A stretch of DNA of 64,000 nt, from assembly GCF_014931375.1 (NCBI RefSeq), contig NZ_CP063117.1:1798501-1862500 (forward strand), in the 5' to 3' direction. The position numbers were made by a program, and so were the translations under genes. This DNA comes from Haemophilus parainfluenzae (GTDB lineage: Bacteria > Pseudomonadota > Gammaproteobacteria > Enterobacterales > Pasteurellaceae). The notes below the pieces were generated by a model. The model searched no databases. It had not been told where the DNA came from and saw only the letters and a program-made list of their open reading frames with translations. How positions within the stretch are numbered: position 1 is the first letter of the stretch; each line of letters begins with the position of its first letter. Below are positions 51,258-61,554 of this stretch, in pieces.

Positions 51258-51303
51258 AAATGAGAATTATTCTATTCAAATGAGAATTCATTTGTGGTAT
51301 AGT
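51258..51303 (+). promoter_or_regulatory. fldA-fur promoter with tandem Fur-box-like sites
   Basis: Two AAATGAGAATT units (51258-51268 and 51278-51288), the first followed by ATTCTATT and the second by CATTTG, resemble paired Fur hexamers. TTCAAA (51275-51280) and TATAGT (51298-51303), 17 bases apart, form a promoter whose -35 lies inside them. This would make fldA-fur iron-repressed and Fur autoregulated. Confidence 0.62.
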
Positions 51304-51373
51304 TCGCACAAATTGTAGGGCTTTGCCCCTAATTTTTTCTATTCACCTAATTTTATTTCAAAAGGAAAGAACA

Positions 51374-51898
51374 ATGGCAGTTGTCGGTTTATTTTACGGT
51401 AGTGACACGGGTAATACAGAAAACATTGCAAAAATGATTCAAAAACAATTAGGCAATGAATTAGTCGATATTCGTGACATTGCAAAAAGCACGAAAGAAG
51501 ATATCGAAAGTTATGATTTTTTACTTTTTGGTATTCCGACTTGGTATTACGGTGAAGCACAAGCTGACTGGGATGATTTTTTTCCTACCTTAGAAGAAAT
51601 TGATTTTACTGACAAGTTAGTCGGTATTTTTGGCTGTGGCGATCAGGAAGACTACGCAGATTACTTCTGTGATGCGATCGGTACAGTACGTGATATCGTT
51701 GAACCACGTGGTGCGATTATCGTGGGCAATTGGTCAACTGATGGTTACACCTTTGAAGCATCAAAAGCATTATTAGACGACGGAAACTTTATCGGTTTGT
51801 GTATCGATGAAGATCGTCAACCAGAACTCACAGCAGAACGTGTAGAGAAATGGACGAAACAAATCTACGATGAAATGTGTTTAGCAGAATTGGCTTAA
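51374..51898 (+). CDS. fldA: Flavodoxin FldA
   Basis: 174-residue long-chain flavodoxin, an FMN electron carrier that feeds radical-SAM and other reductive enzymes and can replace ferredoxin when iron is scarce. The phosphate-binding loop FYGSDTGNTE is near the start, and the long-chain insertion is present. ATG at 51374 follows AAAGGAAAG; the longer upstream frame is rejected. Operon with fur, 35 bases downstream, which couples flavodoxin to iron control. Confidence 0.95.
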   Translation: MAVVGLFYGSDTGNTENIAKMIQKQLGNELVDIRDIAKSTKEDIESYDFLLFGIPTWYYGEAQADWDDFFPTLEEIDFTDKLVGIFGCGDQEDYADYFCDAIGTVRDIVEPRGAIIVGNWSTDGYTFEASKALLDDGNFIGLCIDEDRQPELTAERVEKWTKQIYDEMCLAELA

Positions 51899-51933
51899 CC
51901 ATCTCTATTTAGCAAATTAATTAAGGGAACATT

Positions 51934-52368
51934 ATGTCTGAAGAAAACATCAAATTACTCAAAAAAGCAGGGTTGAAAATCACCGAACCCCGGCTGACTA
52001 TCCTTGCGTTAATGCAAGAACATAAAAACGAGCATTTCTCAGCTGAAGAAGTGTATAAAATCTTGTTAGAACAAGGTAGTGACATTGGTCTTGCAACTGT
52101 ATATCGCGTACTTAATCAATTTGATGAAGCACGTATTTTAATTCGTCATAATTTTGAAGGTAACAAGTCTGTTTTTGAACTTGCACCAACAGAACACCAC
52201 GATCACATTATCTGTGAAGATTGCGGTAAGGTATTTGAGTTTACTGATAACATTATCGAACAGCGTCAAAAAGAAATCAGTGAGCAACATGGTATCAAAT
52301 TAAAAGCACACAGTTTATACCTCTACGGTAAATGTAGCGATATCAACAAATGTGATGAGAAAAAGTAA
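51934..52368 (+). CDS. fur: Ferric uptake regulator Fur
   Basis: 144 residues. Winged helix N-terminus (LKKAGLKITEPRLTILALMQ, then GLATVYRVLNQF recognition helix), metal-sensing C-terminus with TEHHDHIICEDCGKVFEF and a second Cys pair KCSDINKC. With Fe2+ it represses iron-uptake genes. Transcribed with fldA, whose promoter carries Fur-like boxes, so it is probably autoregulated. TTAAGGGA precedes the ATG. Confidence 0.97.
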   Translation: MSEENIKLLKKAGLKITEPRLTILALMQEHKNEHFSAEEVYKILLEQGSDIGLATVYRVLNQFDEARILIRHNFEGNKSVFELAPTEHHDHIICEDCGKVFEFTDNIIEQRQKEISEQHGIKLKAHSLYLYGKCSDINKCDEKK

Positions 52369-52384
52369 TTCTTGCTAAAAAACG

Positions 52385-52416
52385 AAAACCTTAGGCTAAA
52401 ACCTAAGGTTTTTTAT
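52385..52416 (+). terminator. fur terminator
   Basis: AAAACCTTAGG (52385-52395) and CCTAAGGTTTT (52402-52412) form a perfect 11-bp stem, followed by T residues. Confidence 0.9.
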
Positions 52417-52426
52417 TATCTCAATC

Positions 52427-52456
52427 AAAAGTGCGGTCAAAATCGACTGCACTTTT
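52427..52456 (-). terminator. argG terminator with imperfect uptake-signal pair
   Basis: AAAAGTGCGGT and ACTGCACTTTT form a stem with one G-T pair; one arm is an exact uptake signal. The minus-strand T run is weak. Confidence 0.55.
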
Positions 52457-52475
52457 TCCAATTTAAAAGAGAAAA

Positions 52476-53813
<1,338 letters not shown>

Positions 53814-53861
53814 TTATTTCCTTCATTGTGGTTATGGTGAGTGAGTCTTTAAAAAGTGCGG

Positions 53862-54692
53862 TCAAAAATCACTGCGCTTTTCTAACATATCATCGGGATT
53901 TGGATAACGATAAGCGAAGCCTAAATCTCGACAAATTTTATCTGCCATAATGATTCGTTTCGGATCCGAATCACTACATTCAAATTGTGGTATGGATAAA
54001 TCATAAAATACCGCTGCTTTTGTGTAATATTCTGCTCGAGTAGGATGAATTGGAGCACAAAGATGGTAAGTTCGTAATCCATTTGAATTCATGAGTAAGG
54101 CAGTAATAGCTTGAATGCAATCCTCTAGATACACCAAATTAACAGGCGAATAGCCCTGTTTTAAATTGTGTTTTCCTGCTAAGAATTTAACCGGATGGCG
54201 TTGTTTACCAATTAATCCTGCAAGTCGAAGAATATCGCAATGCAATATTCCTGATTGGAACAAGCACTGTTCTGCTTGTATCAGTGTTTTACCCATTTCT
54301 GTTTCAGCTGAACGTTGAGAACTTTCATCAAATTGCCCCGAAATATCAGGAAAAACAGAAGTTGAACTGGTAAAAAGTACATGTTGTACACCTTGTTTCT
54401 TGGCTTGATTGGCTAAAAAAGCAAGATATTCACAATACTGTTGAGAAGAAAAACGGCTAGGTGGTAGGGTGATAATGAGAGCATCTACATTAAAAAGAGG
54501 GCGAATATGGTCTGGTAAACGTTTCATTTCGTCAGAAAGCGAAAAAGGATAAGTTTCAATGCCTAGCTGATGCAATTTCTGAGCATCATCAGGGGATTGT
54601 TTTGAGCCTTTTACACACCAACCAAGCTCTTTTAAGTGCAGCGCCAGCGGTAAGCCTAGCCAACCTAAACCAACTATCGCAACAGATTTCAT
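53862..54692 (-). CDS. NAD(P)-dependent epimerase/reductase-like protein (YeeZ-like)
   Basis: 276 residues with an N-terminal Rossmann dinucleotide motif AIVGLGWLGLPLALHLKELGW and an extended short-chain dehydrogenase body (VLFTSSTSVFPDISG, then VNLVYLEDCIQAI). E. coli YeeZ is the closest type I recall; its substrate is unknown. The usual Tyr-X3-Lys pair of SDR enzymes is not evident, as in other YeeZ-like proteins. It lies between purC and argG with a terminator before it. An uptake signal overlaps its last codons. Confidence 0.8.
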   Translation of the reverse strand: MKSVAIVGLGWLGLPLALHLKELGWCVKGSKQSPDDAQKLHQLGIETYPFSLSDEMKRLPDHIRPLFNVDALIITLPPSRFSSQQYCEYLAFLANQAKKQGVQHVLFTSSTSVFPDISGQFDESSQRSAETEMGKTLIQAEQCLFQSGILHCDILRLAGLIGKQRHPVKFLAGKHNLKQGYSPVNLVYLEDCIQAITALLMNSNGLRTYHLCAPIHPTRAEYYTKAAVFYDLSIPQFECSDSDPKRIIMADKICRDLGFAYRYPNPDDMLEKRSDF

Positions 54693-54717
54693 ACTCTTTT
54701 ATTCACAATATTTTATC

Positions 54718-54752
54718 CATAAAAATCCCTGCTATTCTAAAGCATAGCAGGG
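54718..54752 (-). terminator. purC terminator
   Basis: On the minus strand TCCCTGCTAT and ATAGCAGGGA form a 10-bp stem with an 8-base loop, followed by TTTTTA. Confidence 0.85.
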
Positions 54753-54764
54753 AGTTTGTTAATG

Positions 54765-55625
54765 TTATTTTGTTAATAAATCCAACGCCTCTTGATATTT
54801 AGCCACTGTTTTTTCAATCACTTCTTTTGGTACTTTCGGTGCTGGCGGTTGTTTATTCCAACCACTTTGTTCTAACCAATCTCGTACAAATTGCTTATCA
54901 AATGACGGTGGATTTGTTCCTTCTTTATAAGTATCAACTGACCAAAAACGGCTAGAATCCGGTGTTAATACCTCATCCATTAAAGTGAGCGTGCCATTTT
55001 CATCTAAACCAAATTCAAATTTGGTATCACAAATAATAATACCTTTAGTCAGCGCATATTTTGCTGCCTCAGTATAAAGTGCAATCGCTTTTTCTCTCAC
55101 TTGTGCCGCTAACTCTGCGCCAATAGCTTTTTCACATTGTTCATAGCTGATATTGATATCGTGATTACCCAATTCTTCTTTACTTGATGGCGTAAAAATC
55201 GGTTCAGGTAATTTACTTGCCTCAACTAATCCTTCCGGTAATTTCAAGCCACAAATGGTCCCTGTTTGCTTATAATCTTTTAGCCCGCTACCTGTTAAAT
55301 AACCACGCACGATAGACTCAATTTTAATTGGATTCAAACGTTTGCAAACCACTGCGCGATCTTTTACTAAATCAGCTTCTTCTTTTGGTAACACATCATA
55401 AACTGAATCACCCGTAAAATGATTCGGCATAATATGGGCTAACTTATTGAACCAGAAATTGGAAATTTGAGTCAGGATTTCACCTTTACGTGGGATAGGA
55501 TCATCTAAAATCACATCAAATGCGGACAAACGATCACTGGCTACCATTAGCATTCGTTTATCATCGATCTCATAAAGATCACGCACTTTTCCCGAATAGA
55601 TTTTTTTTAGACTAAGTTGTGTCAT
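54765..55625 (-). CDS. purC: Phosphoribosylaminoimidazole-succinocarboxamide synthase
   Basis: SAICAR synthetase, de novo purine synthesis. About 286 residues, the longer bacterial/yeast-like form compared with 237 in E. coli. Substrate motifs: [28 protein letters not shown] at the start, [20 protein letters not shown], and [14 protein letters not shown] near the end. The ATG at 55625 is preferred because AAGGTG lies before it; an in-frame GTG three codons upstream is possible. Control by PurR is suggested by a box overlapping the promoter. Confidence 0.95.
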   Translation of the reverse strand: MTQLSLKKIYSGKVRDLYEIDDKRMLMVASDRLSAFDVILDDPIPRKGEILTQISNFWFNKLAHIMPNHFTGDSVYDVLPKEEADLVKDRAVVCKRLNPIKIESIVRGYLTGSGLKDYKQTGTICGLKLPEGLVEASKLPEPIFTPSSKEELGNHDINISYEQCEKAIGAELAAQVREKAIALYTEAAKYALTKGIIICDTKFEFGLDENGTLTLMDEVLTPDSSRFWSVDTYKEGTNPPSFDKQFVRDWLEQSGWNKQPPAPKVPKEVIEKTVAKYQEALDLLTK

Positions 55626-55665
55626 TGCTTGCACCTTTAATTATAAGAATAAAAAATCGGTAGAT

Positions 55666-55698
55666 ATTGTACCGCACTTTTTGCGCAAACGTTTGCTT
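55666..55698 (-). promoter_or_regulatory. purC promoter with PurR box
   Basis: GCAAACGTTTGC (55685-55696) is a perfect palindrome matching the PurR consensus core. On the minus strand AAACGT and TACAAT (55671-55666), 17 bases apart, place the box over the -35, so PurR with hypoxanthine or guanine would block polymerase. Confidence 0.75.
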
Positions 55699-55782
55699 TT
55701 TTTTATTAAAATTTTAAAGAAAAGAAATTACAGAGTTATACCCAAAAATAATCAATAGATAATAAAAGAAAAACAATTTAAT

Positions 55783-55811
55783 TTGAGCTCAATCTGAAAA
55801 TCAGCGACAAT
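55783..55811 (+). promoter_or_regulatory. Possible prfC promoter
   Basis: TTGAGC (55783-55788) and GACAAT (55806-55811) are 17 bases apart, about 33 bases before the prfC ATG. No other element is seen in the AT-rich 145-base spacer from the PurR box to prfC. Confidence 0.45.
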
Positions 55812-55843
55812 ACAGCATTATTTAAAACAGAAGAAACAAGACA

Positions 55844-57427
55844 ATGAGTTATCCATTAGAAGAAGTGAATAAACGTCGCACATTTGCGATTATTTCCCAC
55901 CCTGACGCGGGTAAAACCACCATCACCGAAAAAGTATTGTTATACGGCAATGCCATTCAAAAAGCAGGCTCAGTAAAAGGTAAAGGCTCTGCACAGCATG
56001 CAAAATCTGACTGGATGGAAATGGAAAAACAACGTGGTATTTCCATTACGACTTCCGTGATGCAATTCCCTTACAATGAATGCTTAGTGAATTTATTGGA
56101 TACCCCAGGGCACGAAGATTTCTCCGAAGATACCTACCGCACTTTAACAGCCGTGGATAGCTGCTTAATGGTTATTGACTCGGCAAAAGGGGTTGAGGAA
56201 CGTACCATTAAATTAATGGAAGTGACCCGTTTACGCGATACGCCAATTATCACTTTCATGAATAAACTTGACCGTGATATTCGCGACCCAATGGAATTGT
56301 TAGATGAAGTGGAAAGCGTATTAAAAATCCATTGTGCACCGATTACTTGGCCAATTGGTTGCGGTAAATTGTTTAAAGGGGTTTATCATTTATATAAAGA
56401 TGAAACCTATCTTTACCAAAGTGGGCAAGGCTCTACAATCCAAGAAGTACGTATTGTGAAAGGCTTAAATAGCCCTGAATTAGACGCTGCTGTTGGTGAT
56501 GACTTAGCCCAACAACTGCGTGATGAATTAGAGCTTGTAAAAGGTGCAAGTAATGAATTTGATTTGGATTTATTCCTAAGTGGTGAATTAACACCTGTCT
56601 TTTTCGGTACTGCATTAGGTAACTTCGGTGTTGATCATTTCTTAGATGGTTTAACCGAATGGGCGCCTGCACCACAAGCTCGTCAAGCAGATACCCGCAA
56701 GGTTTCAGCAGAAGAAGAAAAATTCACTGGTTTCGTATTTAAAATCCAAGCCAATATGGATCCAAAACACCGAGACCGCGTAGCTTTCCTACGCGTAGTT
56801 TCTGGTAAATATGAAAAAGGCATGAAACTTAAACACGTGCGTATCGGTAAAGATGTAGTCATTTCTGACGCACTCACCTTTATGGCGGGGGATCGCACTC
56901 ATGCCGATGAAGCTTATGCTGGTGATATTATCGGTTTGCACAATCATGGCACTATTCAAATTGGTGATACCTTTACGCAAGGTGAAGAGCTTAAATTTAC
57001 CGGTATTCCAAACTTTGCCCCTGAATTATTCCGTCGTATCCGTTTGAAAGATCCTCTCAAACAAAAGCAATTGTTAAAAGGCTTAGTACAACTTTCTGAA
57101 GAAGGTGCTGTGCAAGTATTCCGTCCATTAAGCAATAATGATTTGATTGTTGGCGCGGTCGGTGTGCTACAGTTTGATGTGGTCGTTTCTCGTTTGAAAT
57201 CAGAATATAACGTTGAAGCCATTTACGAAACGGTCAATGTCGCGACGGCTCGTTGGGTGGAATGTGCGGATAACAAAAAATTTGAAGAGTTCAAACGCAA
57301 AAATGAGCAAAATCTCGCATTAGATGGTGGCGATAATCTTACTTACATTGCACCAACGATGGTTAATTTAAATCTTGCACAAGAACGTTATCCTGATGTG
57401 ACCTTCTTTAAGACAAGGGAACATTAA
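55844..57427 (+). CDS. prfC: Peptide chain release factor 3
   Basis: GTPase that recycles RF1/RF2 from the ribosome after termination. 527 residues, normal length. GTP motifs: SHPDAGKTT (G1), DTPGHEDF (G3), NKLDRD (G4). Ends with the RF3 C-terminal domain ([16 protein letters not shown]). It has a lone ATG after AAGAAACAAG, so ribosome binding is weak. An uptake signal lies at about 56139. Confidence 0.97.
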   Translation: MSYPLEEVNKRRTFAIISHPDAGKTTITEKVLLYGNAIQKAGSVKGKGSAQHAKSDWMEMEKQRGISITTSVMQFPYNECLVNLLDTPGHEDFSEDTYRTLTAVDSCLMVIDSAKGVEERTIKLMEVTRLRDTPIITFMNKLDRDIRDPMELLDEVESVLKIHCAPITWPIGCGKLFKGVYHLYKDETYLYQSGQGSTIQEVRIVKGLNSPELDAAVGDDLAQQLRDELELVKGASNEFDLDLFLSGELTPVFFGTALGNFGVDHFLDGLTEWAPAPQARQADTRKVSAEEEKFTGFVFKIQANMDPKHRDRVAFLRVVSGKYEKGMKLKHVRIGKDVVISDALTFMAGDRTHADEAYAGDIIGLHNHGTIQIGDTFTQGEELKFTGIPNFAPELFRRIRLKDPLKQKQLLKGLVQLSEEGAVQVFRPLSNNDLIVGAVGVLQFDVVVSRLKSEYNVEAIYETVNVATARWVECADNKKFEEFKRKNEQNLALDGGDNLTYIAPTMVNLNLAQERYPDVTFFKTREH

Positions 57428-57461
57428 TTACCATTTTCTACCCTTAACAAAAGGAAAAATT

Positions 57462-58001
57462 ATGAAAAAATTGATGCTTATCAGTACAGCAGCGTTACTA
57501 CTCTCGGGTTGTGTAAACACTGAGCTGTCAAATGCAGGAAAAGCTTATAACCCACAAACTGACGCACGTATCCGTCTATATGGACAAAATGGTCGATATA
57601 CCGAGATGGAAGTAAAACAGAATGGAAAAACAGAAAAAGTAAATGTTGGAGGTGGATGGGGGCAATCCTTCGGCTCAATGCTTTACCTTAAAGGTAATGA
57701 ATCGCTAGGAATGCCAGATACCGAAGCGAGTAAAAAACCAAGCCAATTCAATAACTTTGGTTCAAGTACTTTCTTTAAAGAGTTTGTTATCCCTGCGGGC
57801 GCTGAAATCACCCTAAAAAGTGAAATAGTAACCCCAGATAATACTTATACGGATTATGCAAAAGGTATTAAATATACACAACTAGGTTACAGCTGTTCTG
57901 GTAAAAAACTCACATTCACGCCTCAGGCAGGAAAAGATTATGAAGCATTACCTGCAGCATCAACAGCCCAATGTAATTTAACTTTAGTAGAACTAAAATA
58001 A
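57462..58001 (+). CDS. Hypothetical lipoprotein
   Basis: 179 residues with a lipoprotein signal MKKLMLISTAALLLSGC, so the lipidated cysteine is C17. The mature domain is largely polar with no motif I know: DARIRLYGQNGRYTEMEVKQ, a GGGWGQSFGSMLYL glycine-rich turn, and two further cysteines (SCSGKK, AQCNL) that could form a disulphide. AAAGGAAAA lies before the ATG. It follows prfC by 34 bases and may be read through from it. Function unknown. Confidence 0.78.
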   Translation: MKKLMLISTAALLLSGCVNTELSNAGKAYNPQTDARIRLYGQNGRYTEMEVKQNGKTEKVNVGGGWGQSFGSMLYLKGNESLGMPDTEASKKPSQFNNFGSSTFFKEFVIPAGAEITLKSEIVTPDNTYTDYAKGIKYTQLGYSCSGKKLTFTPQAGKDYEALPAASTAQCNLTLVELK

Positions 58002-58011
58002 ATCAATGTGA

Positions 58012-58040
58012 AAGGTCACCGCAAGGTGGCTTTTCTTTTA
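58012..58040 (+). terminator. Terminator after the lipoprotein gene
   Basis: AAGGTCACC-GCAA-GGTGGCTTT forms a hairpin with one G-T pair, followed by a T-rich stretch. Confidence 0.65.
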
Positions 58041-58087
58041 TATAAAGACATTAAAATTGTAGCTAATAACAACAGACAGATAAAACA

Positions 58088-58117
58088 AAGTGCGGTTAAA
58101 TTAATCGCATTTTTTAT
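58088..58117. terminator. Terminator of the tRNA operon
   Basis: AAAGTGCGGTT pairs imperfectly with AATCGCATTTT; A and T runs lie on both sides, so it can end the minus-strand tRNA transcript. One arm is an exact uptake signal. Confidence 0.6.
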
Positions 58118-58143
58118 ATAAAAGAAATATAGAGAAAATAAGA

Positions 58144-58218
58144 TGGCTGGGGTACTAGGATTCGAACCTAGGGATGCCGAGATCAAAACCCGGTGCCTTA
58201 CCGCTTGGCGATACCCCA
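58144..58218 (-). tRNA. tRNA-Gln (anticodon TTG), copy 2
   Basis: 75 bases with encoded CCA. The minus strand begins TGGGGTATCGCCAAGC as in E. coli tRNA-Gln; anticodon loop TTTTGAT has anticodon TTG. It is identical to the other Gln copy at 58266. Confidence 0.97.
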
Positions 58219-58265
58219 ACAGAAATTCTTTGATTGGAAATAAAGAAGATTTTATTTAGATAGTA

Positions 58266-58340
58266 TGGCTGGGGTACTAGGATTCGAACCTAGGGATGCC
58301 GAGATCAAAACCCGGTGCCTTACCGCTTGGCGATACCCCA
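58266..58340 (-). tRNA. tRNA-Gln (anticodon TTG), copy 1
   Basis: Same 75-base sequence as the copy at 58144, encoded CCA included; spacer of 47 bases. Third gene of the Met-Leu-Gln-Gln operon. Confidence 0.97.
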
Positions 58341-58367
58341 ACTACTATTTGACTGCAAGCTGATAAA

Positions 58368-58452
58368 TGGTGCGGGACGAGGGACTTGAACCCACACACC
58401 TCTCGGCGCCAGAACCTAAATCTGGTGCGTCTACCAATTTCGCCAGTCCCGC
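58368..58452 (-). tRNA. tRNA-Leu (anticodon TAG)
   Basis: 85 bases with CCA and the long variable arm of leucine tRNAs. Starts GCGGGACTGGCGAAATTGG; anticodon loop ATTTAGG has anticodon TAG, which reads CUN codons. cmoB, at the start of this window, modifies U34 of such tRNAs. Confidence 0.97.
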
Positions 58453-58457
58453 AAATT

Positions 58458-58534
58458 TGGTGGCTACAGCGAGATTCGAACTTGCGACCCCAACATTATG
58501 AGTGTTGTGCTCTAACCAACTGAGCTATGTAGCC
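58458..58534 (-). tRNA. tRNA-Met, elongator (anticodon CAT)
   Basis: 77 bases with CCA. Starts GGCTACATAGCTCAGTTGG; anticodon loop CTCATAA holds CAT. It resembles E. coli elongator metT, not the initiator, because the acceptor stem is paired to its end. First gene of the operon. Confidence 0.96.
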
Positions 58535-58569
58535 ATCATTTGCTTTACCTTATCGGCTTTGCGGGGCGT

Positions 58570-58598
58570 ATTATCCTGATTTGACCTATTCTCGTCAA
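58570..58598 (-). promoter_or_regulatory. tRNA operon promoter
   Basis: On the minus strand TTGACG (58598-58593) and GATAAT (58575-58570) are 17 bases apart. A GC-rich discriminator (ACGCCCCGC) follows, typical of stringently controlled stable RNA promoters. Confidence 0.8.
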
Positions 58599-58657
58599 TC
58601 ATTTTTTTGCAAAAAACGGATTTTTTGATTTAGTTGATTATAAATAAAACGCTTTTG

Positions 58658-59401
58658 CTATTTTTTGTTCACATCAAGAACAGAGATCATTCCAACAAAA
58701 CGCTTCCAATGCAAGGTGTTAAATTGCCCTGGAATGTACCAATTAGATATTGTTCCATCAAGATATAAGGCGTCATGACAACCTATTTTCAGCAAACCTT
58801 GGCTTAAGGTATAAAGGTTAGGTTCACCTTTTATCGTCATCAAGAAAAGTAATTCATTTTGTTTTGTCAAACACACTGCATTACGCTTATGATAGCTTTC
58901 TAAGCTTGCTCGAAATTGTGGATTCATTTTTCCATGAATAATTAACATCGGGCCTGATTGCAATGCAAAGTCTGGCTTGAGTTTGCTTTTCTGATACGCG
59001 GCGGTTGTTAAAATGTAGGGTTTATTTCCAGCAATAGCGAATACCCCATTGGGCTGCACATGGAAATTACCTTTGCCTGCTTTTGTATTTAACGCATTGA
59101 GCTCTTTTCCTTGCTCAATCCATAACCCTGCAGGCACATTATTCATGCTATAAATGCCCGCATTCATGACCATTTTGACGTTATAGCTATCTTCTAAGGC
59201 ATTTTTGAGACGCGTTAAACTTTGATAATCGTTACCTTCAGCATCTTTCCAATGTAGCTGCACTTCTTCAGGTTTAGCTTGGAAAATCCCGTAAGTAATA
59301 TTGCCATCATTAAAGGTTCGATATTCAGCTAGGGCTGACACACTCATCAATAGCGATGAGCTACCTAAAAGTGCGGTCAAAAATCTAATCGTTTTTTTCA
59401 T
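58658..59401 (-). CDS. Phosphodiester glycosidase family protein (YigE/NAGPA-like)
   Basis: 247 residues with a signal peptide ([19 protein letters not shown]). The body is the DUF2233 domain found in bacterial phosphodiester glycosidases and in mammalian uncovering enzyme: [45 protein letters not shown], and [18 protein letters not shown] near the end. Substrate unknown, probably a periplasmic glycan or its decoration. It overlaps hemA by 17 bases, so the two are co-transcribed. An uptake signal lies in the signal-peptide codons. Confidence 0.82.
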   Translation of the reverse strand: MKKTIRFLTALLGSSSLLMSVSALAEYRTFNDGNITYGIFQAKPEEVQLHWKDAEGNDYQSLTRLKNALEDSYNVKMVMNAGIYSMNNVPAGLWIEQGKELNALNTKAGKGNFHVQPNGVFAIAGNKPYILTTAAYQKSKLKPDFALQSGPMLIIHGKMNPQFRASLESYHKRNAVCLTKQNELLFLMTIKGEPNLYTLSQGLLKIGCHDALYLDGTISNWYIPGQFNTLHWKRFVGMISVLDVNKK

Positions 59402-60707
59402 TTAAAGGATGGGTTAAATGCAAAGCATTGGAAAAGGCATGCAAACCTTCCGCATTACCAGATTTCATCATGGCTTGCATGGTTTGGGTTGGTGCATGAA
59501 TGAGTTTATTCATTAATTTATAACTCAATTCTTGCAGAATTTTTTCAGCATTCTCACCTTGTTGAATTTGGTGTAAGGCTTTTTCGAGTAATTCTTGGCG
59601 AGTATTCTCCGCTTCATCACGATAATGACGAATCAAATTGGAGAATTGATGAACCTTCAACCACTCAAAGAAATCCGTGCATTCTTGTGTAATGATGTCT
59701 TGCGCTTGCTCTGATGCTTGCTCACGTTGAGAAAGATTGCGTTGAATAATATCTTGCAAATCATCTACGGTGTAATGATACACACTTTCTAATTCTGAGA
59801 CGTTTTCATCAATATCACGTGGCACCGCAATATCCACCATCAAAGTCGGTTTAAATTGGCGTGCTTTTTCCGCAATTTCAGCCATCGCTTTGGTGATTAA
59901 AACATTCGGGCTGCCTGTTGAGCTGATGACAATATCGGCTTGATTTAGTGGAGTTTGCAACTCATCGAGAGAATACACTTCAATCGGCGTATTGGAGGCT
60001 AAAGTCTCGACCAACTGTTGAGCGCGAGATAAAGTGCGGTTAGCAATCATCAATTTTTTTACACCATGGCGTAATAAATGACGGCTCACCAATTCAATGG
60101 TTTCCCCTGCCCCAACAAGCAAAATTTGTAATTCACGTAAAGATTCAAAAATTTGACGCGCTAAACTACAAGCCGCATAAGCTACCGATACAGCACTTTC
60201 ACCAATATTGGTTTCAGTGCGTACACGTTTTGCCGTAGCAAAGGTTTTTTGGAACAAACGAGAAAGCGTGCTTGAAAGCGGAATATTCGCCGCTTGATAA
60301 TAATCTTCAGTGATTTGGAAAGCTTGTTTCACCTGTCCCAAAATTTGCGGCTCACCCAAAATTAATGAATCCAAACCACAGGCCACGCGCATTAAATGAT
60401 TCGCTGCTTGTTGATTTTGATGTGTGTAAATACTTTTATTTAATTCATCTACAGAAAGCTGATGAATGTTAGCAAACCAATTTGTACAGTTCGTTTGCCA
60501 TTGCTTACTCTCTTGGGGTGAAATTTGACGATGGTGAAGATAAATCTCGGTACGGTTACAAGTAGAAAGAATAACCGCACTTTCTGCCAAATCTTGCTGG
60601 TGAATTTGTTGTAAGGCAAGCTGCCGCTTTTCTTCAGAAAAAGCGACTTTCTCACGAACAGCAACAGAAGCCGTTTTATGATTGATGCCTAGAACAAGAA
60701 GGGTCAT
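59385..60707 (-). CDS. hemA: Glutamyl-tRNA reductase
   Basis: First step of C5-pathway haem synthesis: reduces glutamyl-tRNA to glutamate-1-semialdehyde. 440 residues. Catalytic cysteine in [10 protein letters not shown] near residue 50; [13 protein letters not shown], the NADPH motif [11 protein letters not shown] near 195 and the C-terminal dimerisation helices (about 320-430). The gene is the middle of gloB-hemA-YigE-like. Its presence shows that this strain can make haem precursors, unlike haem-requiring H. influenzae, where the early steps are missing. Confidence 0.95.
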   Translation of the reverse strand: MTLLVLGINHKTASVAVREKVAFSEEKRQLALQQIHQQDLAESAVILSTCNRTEIYLHHRQISPQESKQWQTNCTNWFANIHQLSVDELNKSIYTHQNQQAANHLMRVACGLDSLILGEPQILGQVKQAFQITEDYYQAANIPLSSTLSRLFQKTFATAKRVRTETNIGESAVSVAYAACSLARQIFESLRELQILLVGAGETIELVSRHLLRHGVKKLMIANRTLSRAQQLVETLASNTPIEVYSLDELQTPLNQADIVISSTGSPNVLITKAMAEIAEKARQFKPTLMVDIAVPRDIDENVSELESVYHYTVDDLQDIIQRNLSQREQASEQAQDIITQECTDFFEWLKVHQFSNLIRHYRDEAENTRQELLEKALHQIQQGENAEKILQELSYKLMNKLIHAPTQTMQAMMKSGNAEGLHAFSNALHLTHPLNEKND

Positions 60708-60842
60708 AAAAACCTAATAAAAACAACCGCACTTTTATGAACATGCGGCTTAAGTAGAAAGTAAAAGTTTCCCTATTTTAATGAATTGTTGAGAATTGAG
60801 CAAATTTCAAGAGAAAAAACTCAAACAAATAACTAAAACGAG

Positions 60843-61544
60843 TTAAAACTTATCTTTAGCTAAACGCCATTGCGTAAATTCGTCTAAATTTTTTGCTTGT
60901 AAAAACGGGTTAATTTGTTTCTCTAATCCAATTGTTGTTGGCAAACTCGGTTTACCCTCTGCTCGATAACGTTCCACCAAAACACGTTGATTTTTGACCG
61001 CACTTTTATCCACCAATATGGTTTCCGCAAAAGCTAAATTACCCCGCGTATATTCATGAGCCGGACAAACCACGGTTTCATTCGGTAATTGCTTAAAACG
61101 CTGCATGGTTTCAAACATTTGAGCAAAATTTCCCGTGAACACGCGACCACAGCCCGCAGAAAATAACGCATCGCCACAAAATAGATGCCCATCCACCAAA
61201 TAGCTGACATGCCCTGACGTATGACCACCGCTTGGCAAAACTTCAATATGATAATGTGCCGTATTAATCACACCACTATCCACGATATTGGTTGCCCCTT
61301 TATTTGCACATTCTGTTGGACCGAAAACAGGCACATTAGGATAATATTGCTTAAACTCCGCGACACCTTGCACATGATCATCGTGATTATGGGTTAATAA
61401 CACCGCTTCTACGTCTAGCTTATTCGATTCTAAATACGGAATTAAACGGGTTATTTCTGGGATATCGATCACAATTACGGGGAAATTTTCTCGTCTATAA
61501 AGCCAAATATAGTTATCATTGAGTGCAGGAATAGGAACTAGCAT
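60843..61544 (-). CDS. gloB: Hydroxyacylglutathione hydrolase (glyoxalase II)
   Basis: Releases D-lactate from S-lactoylglutathione in methylglyoxal removal. 233 residues. Metallo-beta-lactamase fold with [10 protein letters not shown] (zinc site, residues about 51-60), the [10 protein letters not shown] ligand near 110 and [17 protein letters not shown] near 125. The C-terminal QINPFLQ region is typical. Divergent from yafS, as in E. coli; the two starts are 10 bases apart. Confidence 0.95.
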   Translation of the reverse strand: MLVPIPALNDNYIWLYRRENFPVIVIDIPEITRLIPYLESNKLDVEAVLLTHNHDDHVQGVAEFKQYYPNVPVFGPTECANKGATNIVDSGVINTAHYHIEVLPSGGHTSGHVSYLVDGHLFCGDALFSAGCGRVFTGNFAQMFETMQRFKQLPNETVVCPAHEYTRGNLAFAETILVDKSAVKNQRVLVERYRAEGKPSLPTTIGLEKQINPFLQAKNLDEFTQWRLAKDKF

Positions 61545-61554
61545 AAATTACCTT

